A program made the position numbers and the translations under genes. The notes below the pieces were generated by a model. That model was not told the origin of the DNA. It searched no databases and saw only the letters and a program-made list of their open reading frames with translations. From a virus, in IMG/VR virus record IMGVR_UViG_3300025115_000036, positions 1-35,448 of that record: a stretch of DNA of 35,448 nucleotides. The stretch is one strand, 5' to 3'. Of the stretch, positions 15,908 through 24,305 are shown one piece after another (the first letter of the stretch is position 1; the number at the start of each line of letters is the position of its first letter).

Positions 15908-17780
15908 ATTCTTCAAAATCTAATTGAAATTCATATTGGTCTGAGAAATAACCACATTCAATAACATCAACACCTGTTTCTGCGCCGCCCAATTCAAATG
16001 CAAAACTAGCAGTTTGTGATGGATATAATGAATCTACTAATCCCCGAATGATAGGTGAATTGTTTGATATACCAGCTTCTTTTAATGTTGTATAATAAAA
16101 CGAAGCAACAGAACCAGAAAAAGCTGATAAATCTGATGAAACAGGGTCTAATAATGGATAATTTTCCAATTCAAAAAACGCTCCGTCCCAAAGAGATACA
16201 TCATAGGTTATAGTAGGAATATCCAATTCTTCATAAGGTTTAAAATACCTCATGAAAAGATAATATGGTAAACTACTTAAAATATAGTTATTTGTATATG
16301 AAGATAATCCAGAACGTATTACATCATCATATGTTGTATTATCATATGTTGTATAATCATATGAAAATCCTTCCGCAAATAATAAATCATAAAATGTATG
16401 ACCATCAAGTAATAATTCTTTTACATATGGCCTATCAGGGTTGTTTTGTTCTATAACTTGTTGAAAATTATTATTATTTTTAATAAGAACAAATTGATTA
16501 CCATATAAATCTGTTTGTAATTGGTCAACATAACCTATATTTGCAAGTGAATTATAATTGCGATTAAGAGAAACATCTGGTACTGTTTGTGATTTGTAAC
16601 CAAATAGAGATGTCTGTAAATTAGTAGTGTTTGGTTGATTGCTTGCTTTGCCTGATGTTATATTTCGTTTGAAAAGAGAATCATCAATAACAAATTTAAA
16701 AACATTTGTATCATTGCCATATAAAGAAGGGTCTGGGAAGACATATAATGAATCAGCTTCAATATAATCTGTGTTAATAAAATAATCATGCGACTTTGAA
16801 TTAATTATCAAAAGGCTTGTATTTACGGGATTAAAATGACCTACTTCGTATTTTGTCTTGAAATTTTGTGATATTACAGATGCGGTTGTTGGCCAATTTC
16901 TATTAATGAAATTACCCGCAGGGTTATCAGCTGTAAATAATTTTTCTAAAACATAATTTTTGTTTGAATTTGTTGATAGATAATAAAAGTCTGTACCAAT
17001 ATATTTTGTTGTTTCTTGTCGTTTGCTATCAAATAATTGGTCTGTTTCTTTATATGTTGCAATAAAAGCTGAAACATCAGAAAAGATGTTTTCGATTAAA
17101 TTTGCATCTGATTCAAGAAAAATGTTTTGTCCGTAGTCTAATGTTTTTCTGCCATAGTCTACATCTGAAGGTGTTTGGTTGAAATAATCTGCTTTGTTAT
17201 CATATAATTCAGAAATTTCAATTTTTAATTTATTTTCAACATTTTCAATTAAAAACGACTGTCCCTTATATGAATGACCATCCAAATATGAAATTATAAC
17301 TTCTTTTAATTTTTTCTCAGCGCCTATATTTGAACCTTTAACTTTTTTACGTGTTAATTCATATTTTATATCTTCCCGAACGTTTTTATAATAATTTATA
17401 ATTTCTATTATTTTTTTGGAATAGAAACCAAGAGCTATATCTAAATCTGCTCTATTTGAAAAATCAATCGAAGATAAAAATCGTCGTTCTGCATTATTTG
17501 TATAATTTAATGTTATTTCTTTAAGAAAATCAACATATCTTGTTTGAATAGTTACATTTTTTGTTTCGGGTGTTGTTGATGAAACGCTATTCCATTCGTT
17601 AATATAAAAGTTATAATAATTTAATAATGCAGAAGTCTCATATACAATATTTTTTGTTATATTAATAAATTCCAAAAAGGAAAATGGTGCGTTTTTATCA
17701 AGTGCATTTATATCTGCAACATTAGAATTAGTAATAGATTGCGGAATGCTTTGAAATCCTCTGTTATAATTAAATGCCAT
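15900..17780 (-). CDS. unknown large structural protein, likely baseplate
   Basis: A 626-residue protein. The N-terminal third is helical and charged (about 25-230), including LDIALGFYSKKIIEIINYY and a very basic TRKKVKGSNIGAEKKLKEV. This is followed by mixed alpha/beta and a beta-rich C-terminus (ASFAFELGGAETGVDVIECG). A late-type element precedes the ATG by 6 bases. It comes two genes downstream of the gp6-type wedge gene, so it may fill the place of a wedge protein such as T4 gp7 or gp8, but I cannot align it with either. Family unknown. Confidence 0.7.
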   Translation of the reverse strand: MAFNYNRGFQSIPQSITNSNVADINALDKNAPFSFLEFINITKNIVYETSALLNYYNFYINEWNSVSSTTPETKNVTIQTRYVDFLKEITLNYTNNAERRFLSSIDFSNRADLDIALGFYSKKIIEIINYYKNVREDIKYELTRKKVKGSNIGAEKKLKEVIISYLDGHSYKGQSFLIENVENKLKIEISELYDNKADYFNQTPSDVDYGRKTLDYGQNIFLESDANLIENIFSDVSAFIATYKETDQLFDSKRQETTKYIGTDFYYLSTNSNKNYVLEKLFTADNPAGNFINRNWPTTASVISQNFKTKYEVGHFNPVNTSLLIINSKSHDYFINTDYIEADSLYVFPDPSLYGNDTNVFKFVIDDSLFKRNITSGKASNQPNTTNLQTSLFGYKSQTVPDVSLNRNYNSLANIGYVDQLQTDLYGNQFVLIKNNNNFQQVIEQNNPDRPYVKELLLDGHTFYDLLFAEGFSYDYTTYDNTTYDDVIRSGLSSYTNNYILSSLPYYLFMRYFKPYEELDIPTITYDVSLWDGAFFELENYPLLDPVSSDLSAFSGSVASFYYTTLKEAGISNNSPIIRGLVDSLYPSQTASFAFELGGAETGVDVIECGYFSDQYEFQLDFEEYD

Positions 17781-17786
17781 TAAAAA

Positions 17787-17792
17787 TATTTA
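17787..17792 (-). promoter_or_regulatory. late-type promoter element (CATAAATA)
   Basis: CATAAATA on the minus strand with a 6-base spacer to the ATG at 17780. It contains the TAA stop of the upstream gene. Confidence 0.58.
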
Positions 17793-19862
17793 TGCGCTGT
17801 ACAATGATAATGAATTATACAGTGTATCTGCTATTAATATTTCAAAAATATCGTTTTCCGCAAAATATTTTTGTCTGTTATATGTTGATAAAACTGTTGT
17901 TAATGAATTATTAAAATCGATTATATTGTTAAACAATGTCCCATCAATTTGTGAATTATATTCGAAAAACACATAAAAATTATCCAAATCATGATATTCA
18001 TAATCCGGTGGCAATATTAATGGCCATCCCCATGTCGTATCATAAGTTGATAATGGAAAACATAAACTACTAAGTGTCGGTGAGGAACTTAATGGTTGAC
18101 GCGTATTAAGAAGGTTATATGTATTACTAAACTTTTCAAGAGCAACAATATCTGTTCCTGCTGTTATTATATAAGTTGCCGTATTAAGTTGATTACCAAG
18201 GTTTTTCCCATATTCTGTTTTAGTAGAATATCCTTTTGGATCAAAATTCTGTGTAAATTGATTGGCTTGCCCAAATAATCTCGCATTACGAACAGATAAA
18301 ATATTAATCAACCTTTTAATTTCAGAAGGACAATTTAAATTGGGTTGGCTATATTGATTATTATATGCATATAACATTTCTGCCATACTTTGCAATGCAT
18401 CAATTTCTGCGGTATCAACAAATTGATTATTATCAACAATGTTTGTTATACGTTCATAAAGTTTTTTACCAAGTGCATTATAATCACTATTAGCATCCCC
18501 AAAAATAGATTTGATGTAATCATCAAATAAAACTGTATCATCTAATAAAAATTCTTGAAATCTTAGTGTTTTAAACACATTTGCCATATCATAATCTTCA
18601 TTAATCTTATATATTTGATAGTAATTGTGGGGATAGATTGTAAATGTAGTTGATACACCACTAATAGTATACGAAACTGAATCAAAATTCGTTATATTGC
18701 CATAAGCAGATAGATAACAACCTGAAATCGCCAGTGTTGTTACATCATCATATTCAAATTCACCCAATATATATCCTCCAGAGCTTAGAGCGTTTAAGTT
18801 ATTTGTGTAAGAAAATGTTGCAGGTAAACTTTGTGTTGCCGTTCTTAGTCCAATGGAAACGGAACTAAGTGTAGGAAAATTCTTTACTGAATAATATTCT
18901 GTATCTTTTACTTTGATAACAAAGGGAATTTTTGTCTTTTTAAATTTATATGGTGTTAAATTAAAACTACTCAAAACACTTCCTTCACCATCTAAACCAG
19001 TTGATGTAATTGAAAAATAATTTACATTGGGGTTTACTGTTATTGTAATAGGAACCACCATTTGTGCAACATTGTGATAATTTGTAACTCCATATTGGTC
19101 AGCAAATAATCTTGTATATACTTGTGTTTTATCAAAAAACATATTTAAATTAACATTGCCTGATAGGTCATCTCTATAATAAACGGTTTCAGTTCCACTA
19201 TGGCCAATAAAAACACTATTTGCTTCAGTTGATAAACAATGAACAATAGTATTTGTATTATCCAATTTTACAAAAATTGGGGAACCAGTAATAGCAATTT
19301 TATCAATTTCATTATACTCATAAGAACCCAATACACTATTATAATCCTTTGTATATAAACAATGATAAAGCAATAAATGATTATATTTAAATGAAGATAA
19401 TGAAAAATAATTTTGTGTATTTGAACTTAAAACATTATAAAAAATATCAACATTTTCAAAATTTTTATTTACTTGTTGGTATAATATTAATCCCTCAGTA
19501 AATTGACCGTTATATGCAGTTAAACAATTACCAGAACTTGTTGAAATTTGTATTGTATTCGGAAAATATTCAAATACTGAAACGCTCGTTGTGTAACTCG
19601 AATATTTTGTCTGATTTACACAATTCGTTACAAATAACTTGACATCATAAACACCAGGATACTTATAATAATGTTCCGCGGTTAAAGATGTGCACACACT
19701 ACCATCACCAAAATCCCAATTAATAATAAGATCACTATAACCTGTTGGTAAAAAAGGAATAAAAGTAAAAGGTGTAATGCTTAAATCGTAAGAAGATAAT
19801 ACCGAATTTCCAGTATAATCATAAACAATAAAAGGAACATATTCTGTAAGAGTACTACTCAT
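17790..19862 (-). CDS. PKD-domain baseplate or tail protein
   Basis: A 690-residue protein from ATG 19862; the frame from 19865 would begin with TTG. The N-terminal part has a textbook PKD domain: INWDFGDGS at 47-55, then YYKYPGVYDVKLFVTN at 65-80. Beta-rich segments continue to about 420. From about 425 the protein is helical (MANVFKTLRFQEFLLDD, then AEIDALQSMAEMLYAYNN) and ends in a mixed domain. PKD domains in phage particles often act as spacers or bind polysaccharide (family knowledge). It overlaps the end of the gp6-type gene by eight bases, so it is made together with a wedge component and is probably attached to the baseplate. Confidence 0.78.
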   Translation of the reverse strand: MSSTLTEYVPFIVYDYTGNSVLSSYDLSITPFTFIPFLPTGYSDLIINWDFGDGSVCTSLTAEHYYKYPGVYDVKLFVTNCVNQTKYSSYTTSVSVFEYFPNTIQISTSSGNCLTAYNGQFTEGLILYQQVNKNFENVDIFYNVLSSNTQNYFSLSSFKYNHLLLYHCLYTKDYNSVLGSYEYNEIDKIAITGSPIFVKLDNTNTIVHCLSTEANSVFIGHSGTETVYYRDDLSGNVNLNMFFDKTQVYTRLFADQYGVTNYHNVAQMVVPITITVNPNVNYFSITSTGLDGEGSVLSSFNLTPYKFKKTKIPFVIKVKDTEYYSVKNFPTLSSVSIGLRTATQSLPATFSYTNNLNALSSGGYILGEFEYDDVTTLAISGCYLSAYGNITNFDSVSYTISGVSTTFTIYPHNYYQIYKINEDYDMANVFKTLRFQEFLLDDTVLFDDYIKSIFGDANSDYNALGKKLYERITNIVDNNQFVDTAEIDALQSMAEMLYAYNNQYSQPNLNCPSEIKRLINILSVRNARLFGQANQFTQNFDPKGYSTKTEYGKNLGNQLNTATYIITAGTDIVALEKFSNTYNLLNTRQPLSSSPTLSSLCFPLSTYDTTWGWPLILPPDYEYHDLDNFYVFFEYNSQIDGTLFNNIIDFNNSLTTVLSTYNRQKYFAENDIFEILIADTLYNSLSLYSA

Positions 19863-21693
19863 CAATTACTTCGATGTTGTTAATTAGGGAATTTGGTCTC
19901 CAAAGATATGGAAACATGAAATAAGGTAGTGTTGTATCTTGATTTACAATTTCAATATCATCATCAGGATATAATGGGTTCCACGCAATAAACGACAACC
20001 CACTAAAAATTACATTTTGTTCTGTATTTTTTGTATAAACTGATTTTACACCATTCAAACTTAGAATTTCTGATGTTAATGATGAAAACAACAATGGGCT
20101 ACTGAGTTCATTATTATCCGCACCAAAAAAATCTCTTATTAAACCTATAACTTGTGATCTTATTGTAAATTTATTAATTTTGCTTTTGTTTTCACGAACA
20201 ATATATAATTTCGTATCTGTAATAATTTCATCTTTATTTAGAACCCCTGTTATATTGTTTGAAAATCCAATATCAAATGTTTTGTAAATGGGATCCCGTG
20301 GGACTACTTCATTTGAAATCATTTTTTTGGGTGTAGCTGTATCAACTATTAATTGTTTAAAACTTGTTGATAGAAATGGAGGGTAGGATTCATCTTCAGT
20401 AATTGTAAATTTCGGAACTACAAAGATATTAATATTATTAAAATCACAACTATCCGCAAAATTAACTGAATTGATTATTGCACGATTTGTTTTACCCGGG
20501 TCAACACAGATATCATAAAAGTATTGAATATAACCATTAATATATGTTTCATTATTAACAACCTTTATTGAATTAATTAGATTTGGAAATGTTTTTTGTA
20601 GAAATACTTCATAATCAGCTTCAGTTACTAATCTTAATTGTGATGAAAAAATTCTCGGAACATTTACTTTTAAATCGTCTACTGTTTCTTCTTCACTTGG
20701 AACAGTAGAATTACTTGTATTTGCAAATGATAAATATGAACTATTTGTCTTGTCTATTAATGTTAGATATTCAATATTTGGTGTAATATCATTATAGATT
20801 TCACTGAATGTTTCAGAAGCAAATCGATTAAGACGATTGCCATTTAATTGCGCTTTATTTATTACACCTTTGAGGTTATCGCTCAAGATATAAAAGACCT
20901 TGACAATATCGTCTTCACTTAGTTTTTTTCCTGATTTACCATTTCCAAACTTAATTTCATAATGTCCGTTTTCATTTAAACGAAGTTCATAAACACGTTC
21001 TGAAGGTTCAGATAAATACAGATTTTCCACTTCTGTATATTCATAATATGTATCTGATGCGGCTTCTTTTACATAAACAGAAATCGTATCACCAGCAATA
21101 AATCGTTGATCTGTTTCATCAACAACATTATCAACTACAACTATTAATGTCTCAAAATCTTCACCTTCTGCTGTATAATTTGGATACTCACCAATTGTAC
21201 CTTGATATAAAATAACTGTATCTGTTAATTCAGTTAAATCTTCTACACTGTTAGTAAGCTTTGTAAATGAATAATCTTTATTAAATGTGTATTGGATGCC
21301 ATCGACAATGAAAAATGAATATTTTGGAATTGTATAATCACCCGCGATAAGATTTGAATCAGCGGAAGCATTTATAGATAACAATGCGGTTTGTTTGCCT
21401 GTTGGTTTATAATTTATGAGACTAATGATTTTATTCATGTTCTCATAAAGGGTTGCTTGATTGAACATTCCCTCTGCAGCTGTATTGTTCAAATAAAATA
21501 ACAATACATGGTATGAATATGCAATTATATCTATAAACGCAGCGAGATTGCTTCCCTCATAATTTTGGTCAGTAAAAGATGAATTATCGTTTAATCGATT
21601 TATTATGAAATCCTTTAATGATAACGCATCAAATGCAACATATGCATCGGAAGGAAGTTGATAATCTGTAAATTGGTCTGTTGTTGTACTCAT
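19855..21693 (-). CDS. baseplate wedge protein, T4 gp6-like
   Basis: A 612-residue wedge subunit, close in size to T4 gp6 (660), which forms the continuous ring around the baseplate hub. The N-terminal block FDALSLKDFIINRLND, then FTDQNYEGSNL and a helical IDIIAYSYHVLLFYLNN (21-70), is typical of gp6/baseplate-J proteins in T4-like phages. A beta-rich middle with YELRLNENGHYEIKFGNGKSG follows, as expected for the J-type domain. It follows the gp25-type gene with a TAATG junction; gp25 and gp6 are direct partners in the T4 wedge, and here they form one unit. Confidence 0.9.
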   Translation of the reverse strand: MSTTTDQFTDYQLPSDAYVAFDALSLKDFIINRLNDNSSFTDQNYEGSNLAAFIDIIAYSYHVLLFYLNNTAAEGMFNQATLYENMNKIISLINYKPTGKQTALLSINASADSNLIAGDYTIPKYSFFIVDGIQYTFNKDYSFTKLTNSVEDLTELTDTVILYQGTIGEYPNYTAEGEDFETLIVVVDNVVDETDQRFIAGDTISVYVKEAASDTYYEYTEVENLYLSEPSERVYELRLNENGHYEIKFGNGKSGKKLSEDDIVKVFYILSDNLKGVINKAQLNGNRLNRFASETFSEIYNDITPNIEYLTLIDKTNSSYLSFANTSNSTVPSEEETVDDLKVNVPRIFSSQLRLVTEADYEVFLQKTFPNLINSIKVVNNETYINGYIQYFYDICVDPGKTNRAIINSVNFADSCDFNNINIFVVPKFTITEDESYPPFLSTSFKQLIVDTATPKKMISNEVVPRDPIYKTFDIGFSNNITGVLNKDEIITDTKLYIVRENKSKINKFTIRSQVIGLIRDFFGADNNELSSPLLFSSLTSEILSLNGVKSVYTKNTEQNVIFSGLSFIAWNPLYPDDDIEIVNQDTTLPYFMFPYLWRPNSLINNIEVIDE

Positions 21694-22181
21694 TATATCA
21701 ATGTATATCCATTATTATTTAATTTACCTTCTAGACTCAATCCATATACATCAAGACTAGGAACATTTATTTGCATGATAATATCATATTGTTGTTCATC
21801 AATATTTGCTTCAACTGAAACATTTTCAATAGTAATTCTTGGTTCCATTTTTGGAAGACGGTCTGTGATGTCATGCCGAATTAATTCTGTTGTATAATTA
21901 TTAACTGGTTCAAATACATAAGATCTTAAATCCATACCAAATAAAGGATTGAGGATTTTTTGGCCGGGTATTGTCAAGAAACAATTTACAATACTATTTT
22001 TAACTGCTTCTACATCATATAACACATCAATATCTTTTAATCTTTCTTGTTTATTAAATTGTGCATTATATGAATATTCTGGTTTTAAATCTAATAGCAC
22101 ATCTTTGTAAAGATATTTCTTTTTTATACTTTGGGCGTCTTTATCAGAAACACCAATAGATTTTAATTTTACATTTGCCAT
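21693..22181 (-). CDS. baseplate wedge protein, T4 gp25-like
   Basis: A 162-residue protein of the gp25/GPW family that connects the baseplate wedge to the sheath. The signature region runs from residue 60: KNSIVNCFLTIPGQKILNP, then FGMDLRSYVFEP, then the E113-P114-R115 triplet in the strand KMEPRITIENVSV. T4 gp25 is 132 residues; here the extra 30 are at the N-terminus. It is the first gene of a minus-strand unit behind a TAAATA element and is divergent from the virion-type gene at 22225. Confidence 0.92.
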   Translation of the reverse strand: MANVKLKSIGVSDKDAQSIKKKYLYKDVLLDLKPEYSYNAQFNKQERLKDIDVLYDVEAVKNSIVNCFLTIPGQKILNPLFGMDLRSYVFEPVNNYTTELIRHDITDRLPKMEPRITIENVSVEANIDEQQYDIIMQINVPSLDVYGLSLEGKLNNNGYTLI

Positions 22182-22187
22182 TAAAAT

Positions 22188-22193
22188 TATTTA
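22188..22193 (-). promoter_or_regulatory. late-type promoter element (TTAAATA)
   Basis: TTAAATA on the minus strand with a 6-base spacer to the ATG at 22181. It starts the gp25-gp6 unit and is divergent from the element at 22214. Confidence 0.6.
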
Positions 22194-22213
22194 ATTGACC
22201 CACTACAAGGTGA

Positions 22214-22219
22214 TAAATA
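22214..22219 (+). promoter_or_regulatory. late-type promoter element (GATAAATA)
   Basis: GATAAATA (22212-22219) with exactly 5 bases to the ATG at 22225. The spacing also supports that start over the TTG at 22195. Confidence 0.62.
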
Positions 22220-22224
22220 ATTTT

Positions 22225-22815
22225 ATGGCTAAGCGTCGTTATTTAAAACTTATTGAAAGCTACATGAAAAAGTTTCAACGTGGCGGATTTGAAGTGGGGA
22301 ATGTTCTGAAATTTAATGATAATTTCAAATCTTCTGAATCATATAAAGTTCTTGGAAAAAATGTTCAAGAATTATTAGACCAAATGATTGATTCTGGATT
22401 ACATGTGAGAGTGGTTGGTATTAGAGATCAAATGCCAACTAGATATCCCGCAAATGCAGATACTGCAGATACGGATGTTATGTTAGATATTGCATTGGAT
22501 AATGGCGGCGGTCGTTATACACATTATGCATCTATTCCCACTGACATTGTCGAACCTGTAACATTTTATCCCAATTTACCGCCAATTCCCGATGCCGCTC
22601 GTAAACAACATCCTGTTGATATTAAACCCAAAGAACTCAAAACAGATGATAAAGCCATTACAAATGTAACAGATAAAGGTGATGGGAAATATACTACATC
22701 TGATTATGTGCTAAAAAATACCAATACAACTATTGATTCAAAACCTGCGACACCATCACAAGAAGTTAATTCATATACAAAAGACTATCTTAAAGGTTTG
22801 AAAGAGTATAAATAA
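22225..22815 (+). CDS. virion-type protein of the internal-protein cluster
   Basis: A 196-residue protein. The N-terminus MAKRRYLKLIESYMKKF is a strongly basic amphipathic helix with L9-I10-E11, which fits the L/I-x-E site of T4-type head protease. It then has an SH3-like beta section (GGFEVGNVLKFNDNF, then VRVVGIRDQMPTRYP and LDIALDNGGGRYTHY). From about 115 it is Pro-rich and then polar and apparently unstructured. I recall this layout from uncultured T4-like phages but cannot name a function. Its stop overlaps the next start by one base. It may package with the head core. Confidence 0.78.
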   Translation: MAKRRYLKLIESYMKKFQRGGFEVGNVLKFNDNFKSSESYKVLGKNVQELLDQMIDSGLHVRVVGIRDQMPTRYPANADTADTDVMLDIALDNGGGRYTHYASIPTDIVEPVTFYPNLPPIPDAARKQHPVDIKPKELKTDDKAITNVTDKGDGKYTTSDYVLKNTNTTIDSKPATPSQEVNSYTKDYLKGLKEYK

Positions 22816-23075
22816 TGAAACCATACACTAAACAAGATCAAAGAAATTTGGCGGATTTATATTCGGAACAATATGATCAATATTCACGCCCGGCGATACC
22901 AACATCAGATGAACAATTTGAAAAATGGTATGAGCAACACCCCGATCCTGAAGGTGAAGATATTGAAATTAAACATATGTTAAAAGCTGCATGGGATGCG
23001 GGTTATGATGTTGGTTATGAGAACGCAACAGTGCAATCACAAGAACATCAATCGATGCATTATCATGAAATTTAA
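22815..23075 (+). CDS. small acidic protein with the shared N-terminal helix
   Basis: An 86-residue protein. It starts MKPYTKQDQRNLADLYSEQYDQ, which matches the D-x-x-L-[AS]-x-x-Y pattern of the four genes after it. The middle is acidic (residues 28-50). The helix LKAAWDAGYDVGYENA (57-72) is a motif common in small phage proteins of unknown function. Its ATG overlaps the preceding TAA by one base. Unlike its neighbours it has no L/I-x-E in the tag region, so if the tag is removed the site must differ. Confidence 0.72.
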   Translation: MKPYTKQDQRNLADLYSEQYDQYSRPAIPTSDEQFEKWYEQHPDPEGEDIEIKHMLKAAWDAGYDVGYENATVQSQEHQSMHYHEI

Positions 23076-23083
23076 GAAATATA

Positions 23084-23106
23084 TTGATATCAAAAATTGA
23101 TATCAA
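23084..23106. repeat. two copies of the palindrome TTGATATCAA
   Basis: Perfect 10-bp palindromes at 23084-23093 and 23097-23106, 13 bp apart from start to start, in the gap after the gene at 22815. They look like adjacent sites for a dimeric DNA-binding protein. Confidence 0.85.
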
Positions 23107-23119
23107 AGGGGGGATAAAA

Positions 23120-23167
23120 TATAGGCTCTAGAGGCTATATATGCGATTATAGGTTCTAGAGCCTATA
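23120..23167. repeat. pair of 20-bp near-palindromes forming a larger inverted repeat
   Basis: TATAGGCTCTAGAGGCTATA (23120-23139) and TATAGGTTCTAGAGCCTATA (23148-23167) are each close to palindromic and centred 28 bp apart. Their outer arms, 23120-23131 and 23156-23167, are perfectly complementary over 12 bp. Confidence 0.9.
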
Positions 23168-23177
23168 ATATTTTTCA
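23120..23177 (+). terminator. possible intrinsic terminator
   Basis: The 12-bp stem formed by 23120-23131 and 23156-23167 is followed by a T-rich tract (AATATTTTTC to 23177). This could end transcripts from the 22225-23075 unit just before the late-type element at 23187. The loop is 24 nt and the stem is only moderately GC-rich, so a protein-binding role is an equal alternative. Confidence 0.45.
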
Positions 23178-23186
23178 ATTAAATAC

Positions 23187-23192
23187 TAAATA
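23187..23192 (+). promoter_or_regulatory. late-type promoter element (CTAAATA)
   Basis: CTAAATA, then TTTTT and the ATG at 23198 (spacer 5). The spacing favours 23198 over the internal ATG at 23222. Confidence 0.6.
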
Positions 23193-23197
23193 TTTTT

Positions 23198-23593
23198 ATG
23201 AATACATTTCATAATAAAAGCATGAAAGATAATGATGCTCTTGCAAAAGCATATATTGCAATAACAGAAAATGTTAATGATTCAAGACAAGCAATCGAAC
23301 AAGAAGATATGCCTGATTGGGTTAAAAGAAAAGAACAGCGTGATTTAATAAACCAAAACCCAGAAATACCTGAATCAGAAACACCTGAAGATGCTGATCT
23401 TGAAGAGGAAGAAACAAATATTTCCGATACTACACGTTTAGAATGGTTGGCTAATCAAGGATTTTGCTGGCGCGATGCTGATAAAATATACCCTGAATGG
23501 GTAATACCCCCACGAACGGAATGGTTATATTCTAATGTATCAGAGTGGAGAGAAATGATTGACAGTGCAATGCAAGAAGATAAGGTATTTTAA
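23198..23593 (+). CDS. small protein with the shared N-terminal helix (DTxRLEWL type)
   Basis: A 131-residue protein. The tag-like part is KDNDALAKAYIAITEN (10-25), with I22-T23-E24 in the position expected for head-protease cleavage. A second ATG at 23222 would start exactly at this tag; I kept 23198 because of the promoter spacing. The middle (35-75) is acidic and low in complexity. The C-terminal half has SDTTRLEWLANQG and SEWREMIDSAMQ, the same ends as a small module frequent in phage proteins of unknown role. It is followed after 12 bases by the next member of the cluster. Confidence 0.75.
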   Translation: MNTFHNKSMKDNDALAKAYIAITENVNDSRQAIEQEDMPDWVKRKEQRDLINQNPEIPESETPEDADLEEEETNISDTTRLEWLANQGFCWRDADKIYPEWVIPPRTEWLYSNVSEWREMIDSAMQEDKVF

Positions 23594-23594
23594 T

Positions 23595-23600
23595 TAAATA
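23595..23600 (+). promoter_or_regulatory. late-type promoter element (TTAAATA)
   Basis: TTAAATA with a 5-base spacer (ATAAC) to the ATG at 23606. It begins immediately after the stop codon of the gene before. Confidence 0.6.
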
Positions 23601-23605
23601 ATAAC

Positions 23606-24277
23606 ATGAGCAATTATAAAAAAGATGCACAATTAATTTCTGAAAGATATTCAAAAATATACACAGAAGATCACGGACCAGATTTTCCTTTCGAAACATT
23701 GTCCGATGGGGAACTTATACGTTTAGCTAACCAATATGGAATTGAAGAAGAATTGGTTCAAGATGGAGAAGGCGGTGTTGCTAATCGAGATGAAGTAATT
23801 GCAAGATTGCGGGAGGTTGAAGCAGCAGATATCGCAGATATTAATGGTTTAAATCATGCAATGGAAGATGAAGAAACGTCTTTTGAACAAGAAGAAGGTT
23901 TTGACCCTGAAAGTACATCGTTAGAAGGTCTTCAAAAACGATATAATCGCGCCCATCGAATACTTTCTTTTGGAAAAGTAAAAAGAGCAAATACCTATGC
24001 AGCTCGGATGCCCGACGGCCGTTTTTTCTTTGTTGTCGCCGTCACAACACCAGGCAGTCAGGGTACAACATATGTTTTTGCTGAAGATGAAAATGGTAAT
24101 ACAGTTACCGGAGATATGCAAAGTGTTCTTCAAGATTTAGTTTATGATTATCATTTGGATAAAACAGTACCCGAAATAACTTCAAACACATCCACAGCAG
24201 AAGGGGAATCAATGGAGCCAGAATATGTAGGTGAAAATGAACCTCCAGCACCTGCAACAAGCAGATATATACAATAA
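23606..24277 (+). CDS. SAP-like domain protein with the shared N-terminal helix
   Basis: A 223-residue acidic protein. Residues 5-21 (KKDAQLISERYSKIYTE) match the tag pattern; I11-S12-E13 is an L/I-x-E match, and Y-T-E is at the usual end. Residues 31-72 read as a SAP-type helix-extended-loop-helix: LSDGELIRLANQYGI, then NRDEVIARLREVE, a fold that usually binds DNA. A second domain at about 110-175 is beta-rich (KRANTYAARMPDGRFFFVVAV). The last 40 residues are disordered and acidic. A DNA-binding internal head protein is a reasonable reading (inference). Its TAA overlaps the next ATG by one base. Confidence 0.78.
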   Translation: MSNYKKDAQLISERYSKIYTEDHGPDFPFETLSDGELIRLANQYGIEEELVQDGEGGVANRDEVIARLREVEAADIADINGLNHAMEDEETSFEQEEGFDPESTSLEGLQKRYNRAHRILSFGKVKRANTYAARMPDGRFFFVVAVTTPGSQGTTYVFAEDENGNTVTGDMQSVLQDLVYDYHLDKTVPEITSNTSTAEGESMEPEYVGENEPPAPATSRYIQ

Positions 24278-24305
24278 TGCAAAAAAAAGATCAAGAACTA
24301 TTAGC
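24277..24305 (+). repeat. direct repeat at the 5' end of two genes, copy 1
   Basis: This stretch, from the ATG to codon 10, matches 24726-24754 at 28 of 29 bases, including an unbroken 23 bases. It encodes MQKKDQELLA in both genes. Synonymous sites are conserved too, which points to recent duplication or recombination. Confidence 0.93.
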
